Both the position numbers and the translations under genes were made by a program. The notes beneath the pieces were generated by a model. That model saw nothing but the letters and a program-made list of their open reading frames with translations, had not been told where the DNA came from and did not search any database. From the NCBI RefSeq assembly GCF_018138145.1, contig NZ_CP073104.1, positions 5,399,001 through 5,463,000 of the forward strand: a stretch of 64,000 nt of DNA. The letters are read 5' to 3'. This document shows, one piece after another, positions 27,119 through 36,002 of this stretch (its first letter is position 1; every line of letters starts with the position of its first letter). This DNA is from Pseudomonas sp. SCA2728.1_7. Its GTDB lineage: Bacteria; Pseudomonadota; Gammaproteobacteria; Pseudomonadales; Pseudomonadaceae.

Positions 27119-28480
27119 TTAGAACGAGGACTGGATCTTGATCCCGCCGATCAGGGCGTCGTCGACGTTGTTCACGCCACCGGGGTGGCGGATGTATTGC
27201 AGGTTCGGGCGTACGGTCAGCCAGTTGGTCACGTGCACGCCGTAATACAGCTCGGCGCTGTATTCGGTGTCTTGCGGCGGCAGGAACGACGGATCGTCAT
27301 AGTCGTAAACGGCGTTGGCCTGATTGCTTGCTTCAGCGTTTTTGCGGAAGGCCGGGTTGACGTGCACACGGGCGAGGGCGAAACCGATGTCGTCCTTGGC
27401 GCGCGCGTCGAACGGGCCTTTGTAGGTGATGCCGGCCTGCACGTAGTTGTCGATCGCGTTGGTTTTCTTGTCGTGCATGGTGCCGTTGGCGAACACGCTG
27501 AGGCCGCGCGAGTTATCGCTGGCCATGCTGGTGATTTGCTGCTGAATGCCCAGCCACACGCCGTGTTTGCTCGACGCGCTGCGATAGGCTTCACCGCTCA
27601 GCGCTGCCGGTTGGCCGTGGTTGTCTTTATAGACGTCAGTGGCGTTGGCATTGCTGTAGTAATAACCAGCGCGGTATTCGCCCGGCAGACCGTTGAGTTT
27701 CGGCGTCCACACCAGTTCGATCGGCAGGATCGCGCCTTGGGTGCCGCTGCCGCTGAGTTTGAAGCCGTTGCCGCGATCGAGGTTCGACGGGTTCTGCTCG
27801 TAGGCGCCGACCTGTGCATACAGCTCCGGGGTCAGGTGATATTTGACGCGCAGCGCCCATTGGCTGACCGGCCAGTTGTACCAGATGCCGCCGACCCAGT
27901 TGCCGACCTGCGAACCGCAGAACGCGAGGTTCTGGAAGTCGCACGGGAAGCTGTTGAAGTCTTCGCCTTCGCCGAAGCGACCGACCTTGATGTCGAGTTT
28001 CTGATCGAAGAATTTCTGCTGATACCACATCTGCGTCAGACGGGTGGTCTGGCCACGGCCCCAGACTTCCTGGGCCGAGGTGAAACCGCCGACGCGCGGA
28101 TCGTTGATGCGGTCGTTGCTGATGTTGTTGCCGCTGCGTTTGGTGATGGTCAGTTGAAACTCGGCGTCGTCCCAGCCAAGGATCTTTTGCAGGTCGAGGT
28201 GTGTGCCCAGACCGAACTGATCGCTGTAACGCGCGGTGCGATCGTGATCGTAGCCACCGTGCAGGTTGCTGCCCATTTCGCCGGTGTAATCGAGTTTGAA
28301 GTCGTAGCCTTTTTCCGAGAGTTCGGTACGCGTGCCGTTCCAGTCACCGAGCATGTACGGTGATTCACTGTCGAACGCGGGAGCCGCTTGGACGCTGGTG
28401 GCGAGGCCGAGAGCGGTGCAGCCGCCAATCAGGCGCAGGGTTGAGATAGCGCTGTCTCGGGAGAAGGAAAAATCGGGCAT
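27119..28480 (-). CDS. oprB: Glucose-selective carbohydrate porin OprB
   Basis: A 453-residue outer-membrane barrel. The signal peptide ends at ATSVQA and the mature protein opens APAFDSESPYMLGDWNGTRT, the standard OprB start. The C-terminal strand is GGIKIQSSF with a terminal Phe. OprB admits glucose and related sugars to the periplasm, where Gcd acts. ATG 28480 gives the usual signal peptide; an in-frame start 58 codons upstream gives a non-signal extension and is rejected. The upstream ribosome-binding site is weak. Confidence 0.93.
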   Translation of the reverse strand: MPDFSFSRDSAISTLRLIGGCTALGLATSVQAAPAFDSESPYMLGDWNGTRTELSEKGYDFKLDYTGEMGSNLHGGYDHDRTARYSDQFGLGTHLDLQKILGWDDAEFQLTITKRSGNNISNDRINDPRVGGFTSAQEVWGRGQTTRLTQMWYQQKFFDQKLDIKVGRFGEGEDFNSFPCDFQNLAFCGSQVGNWVGGIWYNWPVSQWALRVKYHLTPELYAQVGAYEQNPSNLDRGNGFKLSGSGTQGAILPIELVWTPKLNGLPGEYRAGYYYSNANATDVYKDNHGQPAALSGEAYRSASSKHGVWLGIQQQITSMASDNSRGLSVFANGTMHDKKTNAIDNYVQAGITYKGPFDARAKDDIGFALARVHVNPAFRKNAEASNQANAVYDYDDPSFLPPQDTEYSAELYYGVHVTNWLTVRPNLQYIRHPGGVNNVDDALIGGIKIQSSF

Positions 28481-28667
28481 GGCTAAGTCTTTTTTTGGTG
28501 TTTTCGGGGTGCGGGCTGAGTGCTTCAATAAGTCGCAGGCAGTGAAGCGATTCAGCGGAAGGGCGGCAGGATAATGATCTGTTACAAAAAGACAAAGGCC
28601 TTTTGTGAACATGCAGCGTTTCGGATTCGGTAACAGTGCGGCAAACGGGCGCATTGTCGACCGGTTC

Positions 28668-28712
28668 GCAGCCTGCGATCTTTTCAGGTTGGCCTACATT
28701 TGAAGGTAGGCC
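28668..28712. repeat. Single REP arm and short hairpin in the oprB-VF530 gap
   Basis: GCAGCCTGCGATCTTTT (28668-28684) is one arm of the inverted repeat at 12682. Just after it, GGCCTAC (28691-28697) pairs with GTAGGCC (28706-28712). The 300-base gap between the divergent oprB and VF530 genes otherwise shows nothing I can name; it must hold both promoters. Confidence 0.65.
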
Positions 28713-28780
28713 TTCCACCCGAACACCCCCTCGGCTAAGGTGCGCGGCTTCTGCATTTTCACTTCGCCCAAAGGCCTGGC

Positions 28781-29011
28781 ATGAACGAACAAACCCCCGA
28801 TCCACTGCACGGCGTGACCCTTGAACAGATCCTCAATGCCTTGGTGAGCCATTACGAATGGTCGGGGCTGGCCGAGCGCATCGATATTCGCTGCTTCAAG
28901 AGCGATCCGAGCATCAAGTCGAGCCTGACGTTTCTGCGCAAAACCCCGTGGGCGCGGGAGAAGGTCGAGCGTCTGTACGTGAAGTTGATGCGCACCAAGC
29001 GACCGCTCTGA
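28781..29011 (+). CDS. VF530 family (DUF2132) small DNA-binding protein
   Basis: A 76-residue basic protein. The family signature is clear: [20 protein letters not shown] near the start and [20 protein letters not shown] in the second half. The Vibrio member VF530 has a helical fold reported to bind DNA; a cellular role is not known. The next gene starts 2 bases after its stop, so the two are probably one transcript. Confidence 0.9.
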   Translation: MNEQTPDPLHGVTLEQILNALVSHYEWSGLAERIDIRCFKSDPSIKSSLTFLRKTPWAREKVERLYVKLMRTKRPL

Positions 29012-29012
29012 G

Positions 29013-29654
29013 ATGGACGCCGGTTGTTGGCGCCGTCGCCTGATCACCTGCGCAGCCGTACTGGGCTGGGCGGGGTTGGGCATTCAGCTGTACCTGATTT
29101 TCTTCGCACGCTTGAGTGTCGGCGCCAGCCTGTTGGGCGGGTTGGTGAGTTTCTTCAGTTACTTCACGATTCTGACCAATACGCTGGTGGCGACGGTGCT
29201 GACCTGTGCGGTGACCGCGCGTGAATCCGTCGCGCGCCGCTGGTTTTTGCAGCCGTGGGTGAGTAGCGGGATTGCCGTGAGCATTGTCGTGGTCGGGCTG
29301 GCCTACAGCCTTTTGCTGCGGCACTTGTGGCACCCGGAAGGCTGGCAATTTATCGCCGATGAATTGCTGCACGATGTGATGCCGTTGCTGTTTCTGGGCT
29401 ATTGGTGGCTGTGCGTGCCCAAGGGCAGTTTGCGCTGGTGGCACCTGCCGGTGTGGCTGACTTATCCGCTGGTGTATTTCATCTACGCCTTGCTGCGCGG
29501 GCATTTGCTCGGCGCGTATGCGTATCCGTTCATTGATGTGGCGGTGTTGGGTTATCCACAGGTGCTGGTCAATGCCGGGGGGATATTGGTGGGGTTTGTG
29601 GGGATTGGCTTGGTGGTCATCGGCCTCGACCGCTGGCAAGCCGTACGAAGTTAA
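29013..29654 (+). CDS. Pr6Pr (FAR-17a/AIG1-like) family membrane protein
   Basis: A 213-residue protein with about six hydrophobic helices. Features typical of the Pr6Pr family are the N-terminal LGWAGLGIQLYLIF, the SYFTILTNTLVA motif after helix two, a conserved His in DELLHDVMPLLFLGYWW and the WLTYPLVYFIYALLRG segment. No enzymatic role is established for bacterial members. ATG 29013 follows the VF530 stop by one base. Confidence 0.85.
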   Translation: MDAGCWRRRLITCAAVLGWAGLGIQLYLIFFARLSVGASLLGGLVSFFSYFTILTNTLVATVLTCAVTARESVARRWFLQPWVSSGIAVSIVVVGLAYSLLLRHLWHPEGWQFIADELLHDVMPLLFLGYWWLCVPKGSLRWWHLPVWLTYPLVYFIYALLRGHLLGAYAYPFIDVAVLGYPQVLVNAGGILVGFVGIGLVVIGLDRWQAVRS

Positions 29655-29660
29655 AGCACC

Positions 29661-29749
29661 TGTAGGAGTGAGCCTGCTCGCGATGGCGGTGGAACAGTTG
29701 CAAATTTATTGACTGACACTCCGCTATCGCGAGCAGGCTCACTCCTACA
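29661..29749. repeat. REPIN
   Basis: TGTAGGAGTGAGCCTGCTCG and CGAGCAGGCTCACTCCTACA bound an 89-base element between the convergent Pr6Pr and siderophore-interacting protein genes. A strong stem here may serve as a two-way transcript end; no T-run is present. Confidence 0.92.
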
Positions 29750-29756
29750 AGGGATA

Positions 29757-30542
29757 TCACTCTTCTTCAGATCCTTCAGCGCGCCAGTAGCCGACGGCTT
29801 TGATCAGTTGCTCATCCAGCCCATGCTCATCGATCAGCACCCGGCGAATCTGCCGTGACACTTTCGTTTCGGTGGCCACCCAGGCATACAGATTGCCCGT
29901 GGGCACCTGCAATTGCTTCACCGTCGCCAGCAAATTGTCCTTGCTACCTTCGCGCAGCACCCAGATCACATTGACCTGCGCCGGGCTTTCCAGCACTTGC
30001 TGCTCGGCGCCGTTTTCCACTTCGATCACCACCAGCGCCTTGCGATTGGCCGCCAGCCCTTCGAGGCGGCGGGCGATGGCGGGCAGGGCGGTTTCGTCGC
30101 CGATCAGCAGGTAGCTGTCGAAAATGTCCGGCACGATCATCGAGCCGCGCGGGCCGCCGATGTGCAGGAATTGCCCGGGTTGGGCTTGTTCCGCCCAGGT
30201 CGACGCAGGGCCGTCACCGTGCAGGACGAAATCGATGTCCAGTTCCAGCGCATCGAGGTCGTAGCGACGCGGGGTGTAGTCGCGCATTTCCGGTTTCGGT
30301 CCGTCGTCCTTGCCGGCGCCGAGCTCCATTGTTTCCAGCGCCGCCGCCTGTTCGGCATTCTGCGGGAACAGCAGTTTGACGTGGTCGTCGGTACCGAGGC
30401 TGATGAAACCGGCCAGCTCCGGCCCGCCGAGGGTGATGCGGCGCATGCGCGGCGTCAGATCGACCACGCGCAACACCTCAAGCTTGCGGCGTTTGATTTC
30501 GTGCATCACGCGGTGAATGGTTTGGGTATCGACTGCAGTCAT
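29757..30542 (-). CDS. Siderophore-interacting FAD-binding reductase, ViuB/YqjH family
   Basis: A 261-residue cytoplasmic flavoprotein. The family reduces ferric siderophores to release iron. Motifs are RMRRITLGGPEL, the FAD-binding RDYTPRRYD, the PGQFLHIGGPRGSM loop, YLLIGDETALPAIARRLE and the C-terminal GYWRAEGSEEE with the family's YWR. It overlaps the upstream PadR-type regulator by four bases (ATGA), so one metal-responsive operon is likely. In E. coli the homologous yqjH is controlled by YqjI. Confidence 0.9.
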   Translation of the reverse strand: MTAVDTQTIHRVMHEIKRRKLEVLRVVDLTPRMRRITLGGPELAGFISLGTDDHVKLLFPQNAEQAAALETMELGAGKDDGPKPEMRDYTPRRYDLDALELDIDFVLHGDGPASTWAEQAQPGQFLHIGGPRGSMIVPDIFDSYLLIGDETALPAIARRLEGLAANRKALVVIEVENGAEQQVLESPAQVNVIWVLREGSKDNLLATVKQLQVPTGNLYAWVATETKVSRQIRRVLIDEHGLDEQLIKAVGYWRAEGSEEE

Positions 30543-31114
30543 TGGCTTTTCTCCGAAACAGGTTGAACGGCAGGGCCGTCGACGATGGCTTTGGCGGTGT
30601 CGTTGAGCAGGTCACGCACGCGCAGGATTTCTGCCGGGCTCCAGCGGCCGTGGTGCATTTGCAGGGCATGGCGCAGGTTGTGTACCGCCTCGTGGATTTC
30701 CGGCGGCCGATCATGGCCGCGCAGCGAGCGTTTGCTCACATCGATACGCATGCGCACGCCATCCAGCGCCACGGCTTGTTCGCTTAAAGACAAACGACCG
30801 GCGTCGGTGACGCTGTAGCGTTTTTTGCCGCCCTCGGCGTCGCCGCTGATCAGCTCGCTTTCTTCGAGAAAGGTCAGGGTCGGGTAGATCACCCCGGGAC
30901 TCGGGCTGTAGGCGCCGTCGAACATGCCCTCGATCTGGCGGATCAGGTCATAGCCGTGGCATGGCTGTTCGGCGACCAGCGCCAGCAGCAGCAATTTCAG
31001 GTCACCGGGGGCGAACACCCGTGGGCCACGGCCGCCGCGCTCGCGTCCGGGGCGTTTTTCGAAGCCGTCACGGCCGTCGCCGTGTTCGCGGTGGGGGGAA
31101 TGATGGTCTCTCAT
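30539..31114 (-). CDS. PadR-family regulator resembling YqjI
   Basis: A 191-residue repressor. The His- and Arg-rich leader (HHSPHREHGDGRDG) resembles the metal-binding extension of E. coli YqjI, which responds to nickel and represses yqjH and itself. The PadR winged helix follows (GYDLIRQIEGMFDGAYSPSP, GVIYPTLTFLEE, GGKKRYSVTDAG) and then a C-terminal dimerisation helix. ATG 31114 has GAGAAG upstream. A perfect 18-base palindrome at 31145-31162, 31 bases before the start, is the likely operator. Confidence 0.87.
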   Translation of the reverse strand: MRDHHSPHREHGDGRDGFEKRPGRERGGRGPRVFAPGDLKLLLLALVAEQPCHGYDLIRQIEGMFDGAYSPSPGVIYPTLTFLEESELISGDAEGGKKRYSVTDAGRLSLSEQAVALDGVRMRIDVSKRSLRGHDRPPEIHEAVHNLRHALQMHHGRWSPAEILRVRDLLNDTAKAIVDGPAVQPVSEKSQ

Positions 31115-31144
31115 TTCGTCTTCTCTCGTCGTGTTTAGATACAA

Positions 31145-31162
31145 CTTAAGATATATCTTAAG
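31145..31162. promoter_or_regulatory. Perfect palindromic operator for the PadR-type regulator
   Basis: CTTAAGATATATCTTAAG is fully symmetric over 18 bases and lies 31-48 bases upstream of the regulator's ATG. PadR proteins typically bind AT-rich dyads at their own promoters, and YqjI does so in E. coli. The palindrome is certain; binding is inferred. Confidence 0.8.
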
Positions 31163-31516
31163 CGTGACGCAAGACGTTTTTCTGCGAGACGGGGTGTTGG
31201 CTGACGAGCGGCAGAAGCGATACGAAGGCAAGCAGAGATTTTTTGACCGGATGTCGGAAACAATAACTTCAGAGTTAAAGTCATCGCTCTATTTGCTCTA
31301 GAGTACATATTCTAAATAACTGCAAGTTACCGTAGTGGCGAGGCGAAGTTGCTGTATGGTTTTTTAACTGAAACTGTCTGTAGGGTGGAACTTACAGTCG
31401 CTGTTTCGAATATCTGTTTTTTGTTCTTTTTTCTTGCGGGTCATAGGGTTGATTAACTACGAGTTTGTCGGAAGTTGCCTGCTTACATTCCAGAGGCAAC
31501 AGTCGATGATGCCCCG
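31163..31516. other. AT-rich gap before the pilus operon
   Basis: About 350 bases without a gene, noticeably more AT-rich than the surroundings (for example TCTGTTTTTTGTTCTTTTTT near 31412-31431). It must hold the promoters of the leftward regulator and the rightward pilus operon. I cannot fix either -35/-10 pair with confidence. Confidence 0.5.
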
Positions 31517-31590
31517 GCATTGAAAGTTCAAGTTGATCTGGCGCAACTCGGGCAGAGACTTGGGGAGTCATTTTCTTGAACTTTCAATGC
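31517..31590. repeat. Perfect 16-base inverted repeat in the pilin leader
   Basis: GCATTGAAAGTTCAAG (31517-31532) is repeated as its exact reverse complement CTTGAACTTTCAATGC (31575-31590), 42 bases apart. The right arm ends 33 bases before the pilin ATG. In mRNA this would form a 16-bp stem just upstream of the ribosome-binding region. No site-specific recombinase gene is in the window, so a leader hairpin is more likely than a DNA inversion switch. Confidence 0.85.
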
Positions 31591-31623
31591 TCATCCCCCT
31601 ATCAAGAAAACAGGTACATAACG

Positions 31624-32109
31624 ATGTTCAAGAAACTCGCAATCGCCGCTCCACTGGCTCTTCTGGCAATGGGTTCCACTGGCGCATTCGCCGCTGGTGA
31701 AGCGTCGCACTCGATCAGCCTTGTCGCGCATGTGCCGACCAACGGTTTCTATGTCGTGCCGACGGATCCGGATCTGGTCAACAAGGACCAGGACATGAGC
31801 TATCAGCCAACCACCGGCAAGATGCGCGACGTCAATGGCTTCTTCGATGTGCGCAACAACAACGGCTCGGTACACGCCAGCCTCGAGAGCCAGCCGAAAC
31901 TGGTGGCCGGCAACACCACCATCGACCTGCAAGTCCTGCTCAATAACAAGGAACTGACCCTGACCCCGCAAATGGTCGTGGGTGAGTCCGAGTCGGACGT
32001 CAACTATCGTGCACCACTGAAAATCACCGCTCGCGGCAGCAACTTCGAACCGGGTGATTACACCGGTTCCGTGGCAATGATTTTTGATGCAGTGCCACCG
32101 GTCAATTGA
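31624..32109 (+). CDS. CS1-type fimbrial major subunit
   Basis: A 161-residue exported pilin. The signal peptide ends GSTGAFA and the mature chain opens AGEASHSISLVAHVPTNGFY, then VVPTDPDL. It has no cysteines, like CS1/CFA-I pilins and unlike classical FimA. The C-terminal GDYTGSVAMIFDAVP matches the last strand of the family. ATG 31624 gives a regular signal peptide; an upstream in-frame start at 31576 runs into the inverted repeat and is rejected. First gene of a six-gene alternate chaperone-usher operon. A strong hairpin follows it. Confidence 0.9.
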   Translation: MFKKLAIAAPLALLAMGSTGAFAAGEASHSISLVAHVPTNGFYVVPTDPDLVNKDQDMSYQPTTGKMRDVNGFFDVRNNNGSVHASLESQPKLVAGNTTIDLQVLLNNKELTLTPQMVVGESESDVNYRAPLKITARGSNFEPGDYTGSVAMIFDAVPPVN

Positions 32110-32153
32110 TCGCGTGAACAGGCATTAAGCGCCCGACCCTACAGCGGCGTTAA

Positions 32154-32187
32154 CCGACGGGGCAGGCAGAAGTGTCTGCCCCGTCGG
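32154..32187 (+). promoter_or_regulatory. Intercistronic hairpin between pilin and usher
   Basis: CCGACGGGGCAG (32154-32165) pairs perfectly with CTGCCCCGTCGG (32176-32187) around a ten-base loop. No T-run follows, so full termination is unlikely. A stem here could protect the pilin mRNA end or cut read-through, giving many pilin copies per usher, a common arrangement in pilus operons. Confidence 0.75.
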
Positions 32188-32219
32188 ACTTCCATTGTTT
32201 GTAATCAGAGTACGAGTTC

Positions 32220-34742
32220 ATGTTCCCGATGACACCCATCGCGGCTGCGCTTGCGCTGTTGTTTTGTGCCAGCGCAGCCGTGGCTTCCAGCAACGCCGGT
32301 ACGACACCTCGCAGTCTGTTGGCGCAGGCCAAAGGTTTGCCGGCGGATTTCGAGGAGCATTTCTTTGATGTGCCTCTGGCGGTGCGGGTCGAAGTCGACC
32401 AGCAACCGCTCGGTGAGGCCATGGTGGTGTTGTCCCGCGACGATCGCATCACCCTGCTCGAATTCACTGACACCAGCGAAAACCGCTTTGGCCCTGCCGA
32501 ACGGGAAAAGTGGGCCGGTTATCTCAAGTCCGGTGTGCCGCTGGGCGCGTGTAGCGGTTCTTGCCCGGACCAGTTTCTGGCAGTGCACTACAACCTGGAA
32601 AATTCGCTGGTGTCGATCGCAACGGAAAACGCTGAGCGAGATGTTCAGGCCAAGCGCTATTACGATCAGCCCGAAGGCGGTAGCAGTGGCTTGATGGTGC
32701 GTAACCAGCTCAATCTCAATGGCGGTCAGGATCAGGACCTTGGCGGACGCTTCGGCCTCGAAGCCAGCTCAAGCCTGGGCAACTGGAGCCAGACGCTGAA
32801 TTTGCAATTGGCCCGGCTCGGCGGTCCGGACGACAAGCTGTATCACGCGATTCACGAGTTACACACCCAGCGCGAACTGCAGGGCAGTTTTTTCCGCCTG
32901 GGCTATTTCACCCCTAATTCCGAAGGACTGACGCGCCAACCGCGCACGTTCGGCACCAGCCCCGACACCGCCGTCGGCGTGATGTATGGCAGCTCCGACA
33001 GCCTGGCCATCAACAGCCCGATGCCCAGTGTTTATCCGATCTATGTCACCGCCAACCGCCAGGGCTCGGTGGAGATCTGGCGCGATGGCCTGCTGATCAA
33101 TACGCAATCGGTGCCGGCCGGTTTGCAGACCCTCGACACTCGACCATTGCCCGGCGGTATTTATGAGGTGGAAGTGCGGCTGATCGAAGACGGCCAGATC
33201 ACGTCCACCACCCAGGAGTTGGTGTACAAGCCCAACAACTGGCGCAACCTCGACGAACGCTGGCGCTATAACGTCTTCGCCGGTGAAGAAAGCAAGCTGC
33301 TGAGCAACTGGGACACCCAGTCCAGCGGCAGCCCCACGGCCGGCGCTTCGGTGAACTACCTGCTGCATCCACGGGTGATTCTCGGTCTGTCGGCGCGGCA
33401 GATTCGTGAAAAGCTGCAATACGGCACGTCCATCGACTGGACGCTGGCCAACCACCTCAGCCTGTACGCCAACGTTTATAAAACCGAGGATTACGGCACC
33501 GGTCTCGATCTGCAGAGCCTGTACAACTATGGCTCGGGCAGCGTGGTCGTCAGCCACAACCGCAGCTGGCTCGACAGTACTTACACCTACGACACCTTGC
33601 CGGACGGCACCCGCGTTCGCCCGCGCAATGTGTTTATCGGCCAGACCAGCAACTCGTCACTGGCGCTCAACCATCGGCTGAGCAGCAAAAGCTCGGTCAA
33701 CGCGAGGGTTTCCCACAGCGAAGGTAACGTCGAAGGCATGGGCGTGGATCTGGGCTGGACCCAGCGCGCCGAGCTGTTTGGCAGCGACGCCAGTTGGCGC
33801 TTGTCGTTGTTCGACCGGCCGGGCAGCTACAGCAGTGGCGATGCGCGCAATCGCGGGGTCGACCTGAGCGTCAACCTGGCACTTGGCGCGCCCGGCCAAC
33901 AGATCACCGGCAGCATCGGTTCTCGTACGGCCCGCGACGGTGCGCGCGACAACAATGCCTCGCTCGGCTGGCGCAAGGATTTCAAGGATCACGTGCTGCA
34001 AAGCGTGTCGGTCACGGCGTTGACCGACACCTATGGCCTGGGCATGTCGAGCCTGACCAATTTCCGCACCGATGCGGTCAATGGCGATGCGTTTGTGCAG
34101 CGCTCGTCCTACAACGGCAATTTCACCGGCGGCCTCAACGTCGACAGCACGCTGGTAGTCGGCGGCCAGCAAATGCTCATGACCAGCCAGAGCGAGGTGC
34201 GCGGCGCCGGGATGATTGTTGATGTCGAGTCGGACATCGAGGACATCGTTCTGCGCGCCGACGATTACAGCGGTGGCGGGGCGGCGTTGAAGCCGGGGCG
34301 CAATTTCATCCCGATCACCGCGTACCAGAACAGCTCGGTGAGTTTCGACTTCGAAGGCAACAACGTGCCGGCGGCAACCATCGAACCGGCGCGCAGCCGT
34401 TATCACCTGAACAAGGGCGGCGTGGAGTATCGCAAGGTGCGGGTGATGAAAACCCTGACCGTGCTCGGCCGACTCATCGACGAGCAAGGGCGGCCGCTCA
34501 AGGGGCATCACGTGATCAACCACGCCAGCCGTGGGGTCACCGAAGTCGACGGGTTCTTCTCGATGGAAATGAATGCCGGCTCACCGACCCTGGAAGTGCG
34601 TCAGGGCAATCAGTTGCTGTGCCAGTTCCGCCTCGATGCCGGCAGCCACCGCAGCGAAAACAATGTGCTGATGATCGGCGACCTGCGGTGCACGCCGGAC
34701 ACGTTGGCCGATGTGACGTCCACAGAACAGAAGGCGGGTTGA
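32220..34742 (+). CDS. CS1/CooC-type outer-membrane usher
   Basis: An 840-residue outer-membrane usher that translocates and assembles pilins. An N-terminal signal (ALALLFCASAAVASS) precedes the barrel. Central repeats show beta-strand pattern and the plug region includes GSVEIWRDGLLINTQSVPAG. The C-terminal part (KTLTVLGRLIDEQGRPLKGH, EVDGFFSMEMNAG) resembles the carboxypeptidase-like soluble domains of ushers. The alternate-usher (CooC/TcfC) assignment follows from the CS1-type pilins and CblD-type tips beside it. The start could be 32220 or 32229. Confidence 0.88.
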   Translation: MFPMTPIAAALALLFCASAAVASSNAGTTPRSLLAQAKGLPADFEEHFFDVPLAVRVEVDQQPLGEAMVVLSRDDRITLLEFTDTSENRFGPAEREKWAGYLKSGVPLGACSGSCPDQFLAVHYNLENSLVSIATENAERDVQAKRYYDQPEGGSSGLMVRNQLNLNGGQDQDLGGRFGLEASSSLGNWSQTLNLQLARLGGPDDKLYHAIHELHTQRELQGSFFRLGYFTPNSEGLTRQPRTFGTSPDTAVGVMYGSSDSLAINSPMPSVYPIYVTANRQGSVEIWRDGLLINTQSVPAGLQTLDTRPLPGGIYEVEVRLIEDGQITSTTQELVYKPNNWRNLDERWRYNVFAGEESKLLSNWDTQSSGSPTAGASVNYLLHPRVILGLSARQIREKLQYGTSIDWTLANHLSLYANVYKTEDYGTGLDLQSLYNYGSGSVVVSHNRSWLDSTYTYDTLPDGTRVRPRNVFIGQTSNSSLALNHRLSSKSSVNARVSHSEGNVEGMGVDLGWTQRAELFGSDASWRLSLFDRPGSYSSGDARNRGVDLSVNLALGAPGQQITGSIGSRTARDGARDNNASLGWRKDFKDHVLQSVSVTALTDTYGLGMSSLTNFRTDAVNGDAFVQRSSYNGNFTGGLNVDSTLVVGGQQMLMTSQSEVRGAGMIVDVESDIEDIVLRADDYSGGGAALKPGRNFIPITAYQNSSVSFDFEGNNVPAATIEPARSRYHLNKGGVEYRKVRVMKTLTVLGRLIDEQGRPLKGHHVINHASRGVTEVDGFFSMEMNAGSPTLEVRQGNQLLCQFRLDAGSHRSENNVLMIGDLRCTPDTLADVTSTEQKAG

Positions 34743-34746
34743 AAGG

Positions 34747-35958
34747 ATGAAAGCAATAGCAGGAAGCTTGGGACTGGCATTGGCAATGGGCGTAACCACG
34801 GCGCAGGCGGCCAGTCATGAAATTCGCGCGATGTTCCAGCCGGATCCTTCACAGCCGAGCAAGAACGTGTTCGTCAACAAGACACCGAACAGTGGGTACT
34901 GCGCCACTTTCCCGAGTGAGTGTGCAGAAAACGGCATGTTCAGCATTCAATTGCCGGTTCGTTTCAGTGCCAATCATATTGGCGCCAATTGGGGCGTTGG
35001 GATCAAAGCCCCTGCCAATTGGCGGCGATTGACGGTGACAAACACGGAAACGCAGGAGACAGAAACCGTTGAAGTGCGTATTAGCGGTATCGGCTCTAAA
35101 TATGTGCTGACTCGCCCGGCGCACGAACTGGTCGGCGTGGATGACATGCTGCTGGGTCACCAGCGACTCTGGGACAGCAACAGTTGGGTCTACGCTGCTG
35201 CGCCCTGCCGGTACAGCGGCGTCGGTGTGCCCACCCCTGCCAGCTACCGGTTTTTCTGGAAAACCCCTGAGGAGGCGAACTGCGTCAAGAAGTCTACGGC
35301 GGTCATCGGGCCGATGTATTTCGACACCCTCGACTTTGCTTATGAACTGCGCACGCCCAATCCGCTGAGCATGTCGTCGGGGCTGTATACCGGCTCAATG
35401 ACCTACAGCCTTGGCAGCGGTGGTGATTTCAGTATGGGTGCCGATTTTCAACCGGACGACGACAGCCTGACTTTGGACTTCGTACTCGACGTGCAGCACA
35501 CCCTCAAGGTCGATCTGCCGCCGGGGGGCAATCAGGTGTCACTCGAACCCCAAGGCGGATGGGCACGCTGGATCGACAGCGGGCGCAAGCCGACGCGGAT
35601 TTTTCGCGATCAACTTTTCTACCTCTCTGCCTCGTCACGTTTCAAGGTGCTGATGCTGTGCAACTCCACGGGCGGCACGGCGTGCAAATTGGGCAGCCCG
35701 AAGGGCGACACCACCGAGGTCGAAGTCTTCCTGACGTTACCGCCGGGTATCGAAGGGCCAAGCGGCGGTAATGTCACTCGCTCGCCGCTGCGTTTCAACG
35801 TTTGGGCGGGTCCCTTCCAGCCCGGTCACTATGTCGATCGCAAGGCCGGCTCGCTGCTGTTCGAGATGACCCCGTTCGCCATCGATTTTCTTCTGCAGCC
35901 CGGCAAGACCGACCGGCTGCGCGGCAACATCACCATTATCTGGGACTCGGACGTATGA
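34747..35958 (+). CDS. CS1-type pilus tip adhesin (CfaE/CblD family), copy 1
   Basis: A 403-residue exported minor subunit. After a signal peptide (GVTTAQA) come VNKTPNSGYCATFPSEC and the receptor-binding-like half, with several Cys pairs. The second half, LTLDFVLDVQHTLKVDLPPG to RGNITIIWDSDV, is the pilin-like half that joins the shaft. It starts 4 bases after the usher stop. It is a paralogue of the protein at 37323: both share VNKTPNSGYC, KAPAN-RRLTVTN, GSKYVL and the whole C-terminal pattern. Confidence 0.88.
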   Translation: MKAIAGSLGLALAMGVTTAQAASHEIRAMFQPDPSQPSKNVFVNKTPNSGYCATFPSECAENGMFSIQLPVRFSANHIGANWGVGIKAPANWRRLTVTNTETQETETVEVRISGIGSKYVLTRPAHELVGVDDMLLGHQRLWDSNSWVYAAAPCRYSGVGVPTPASYRFFWKTPEEANCVKKSTAVIGPMYFDTLDFAYELRTPNPLSMSSGLYTGSMTYSLGSGGDFSMGADFQPDDDSLTLDFVLDVQHTLKVDLPPGGNQVSLEPQGGWARWIDSGRKPTRIFRDQLFYLSASSRFKVLMLCNSTGGTACKLGSPKGDTTEVEVFLTLPPGIEGPSGGNVTRSPLRFNVWAGPFQPGHYVDRKAGSLLFEMTPFAIDFLLQPGKTDRLRGNITIIWDSDV

Positions 35959-36002
35959 CTGTCCGGGCTAGGCCTCTGTCCAATTTTCGGGAGTTGAAAA
36001 CG

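Noticed and set aside
31517..31590. Fim-type invertible promoter switch
   Set aside because: The invertible segment would be only 42 bases and no recombinase gene is in the window; kept as a hairpin or regulatory repeat.
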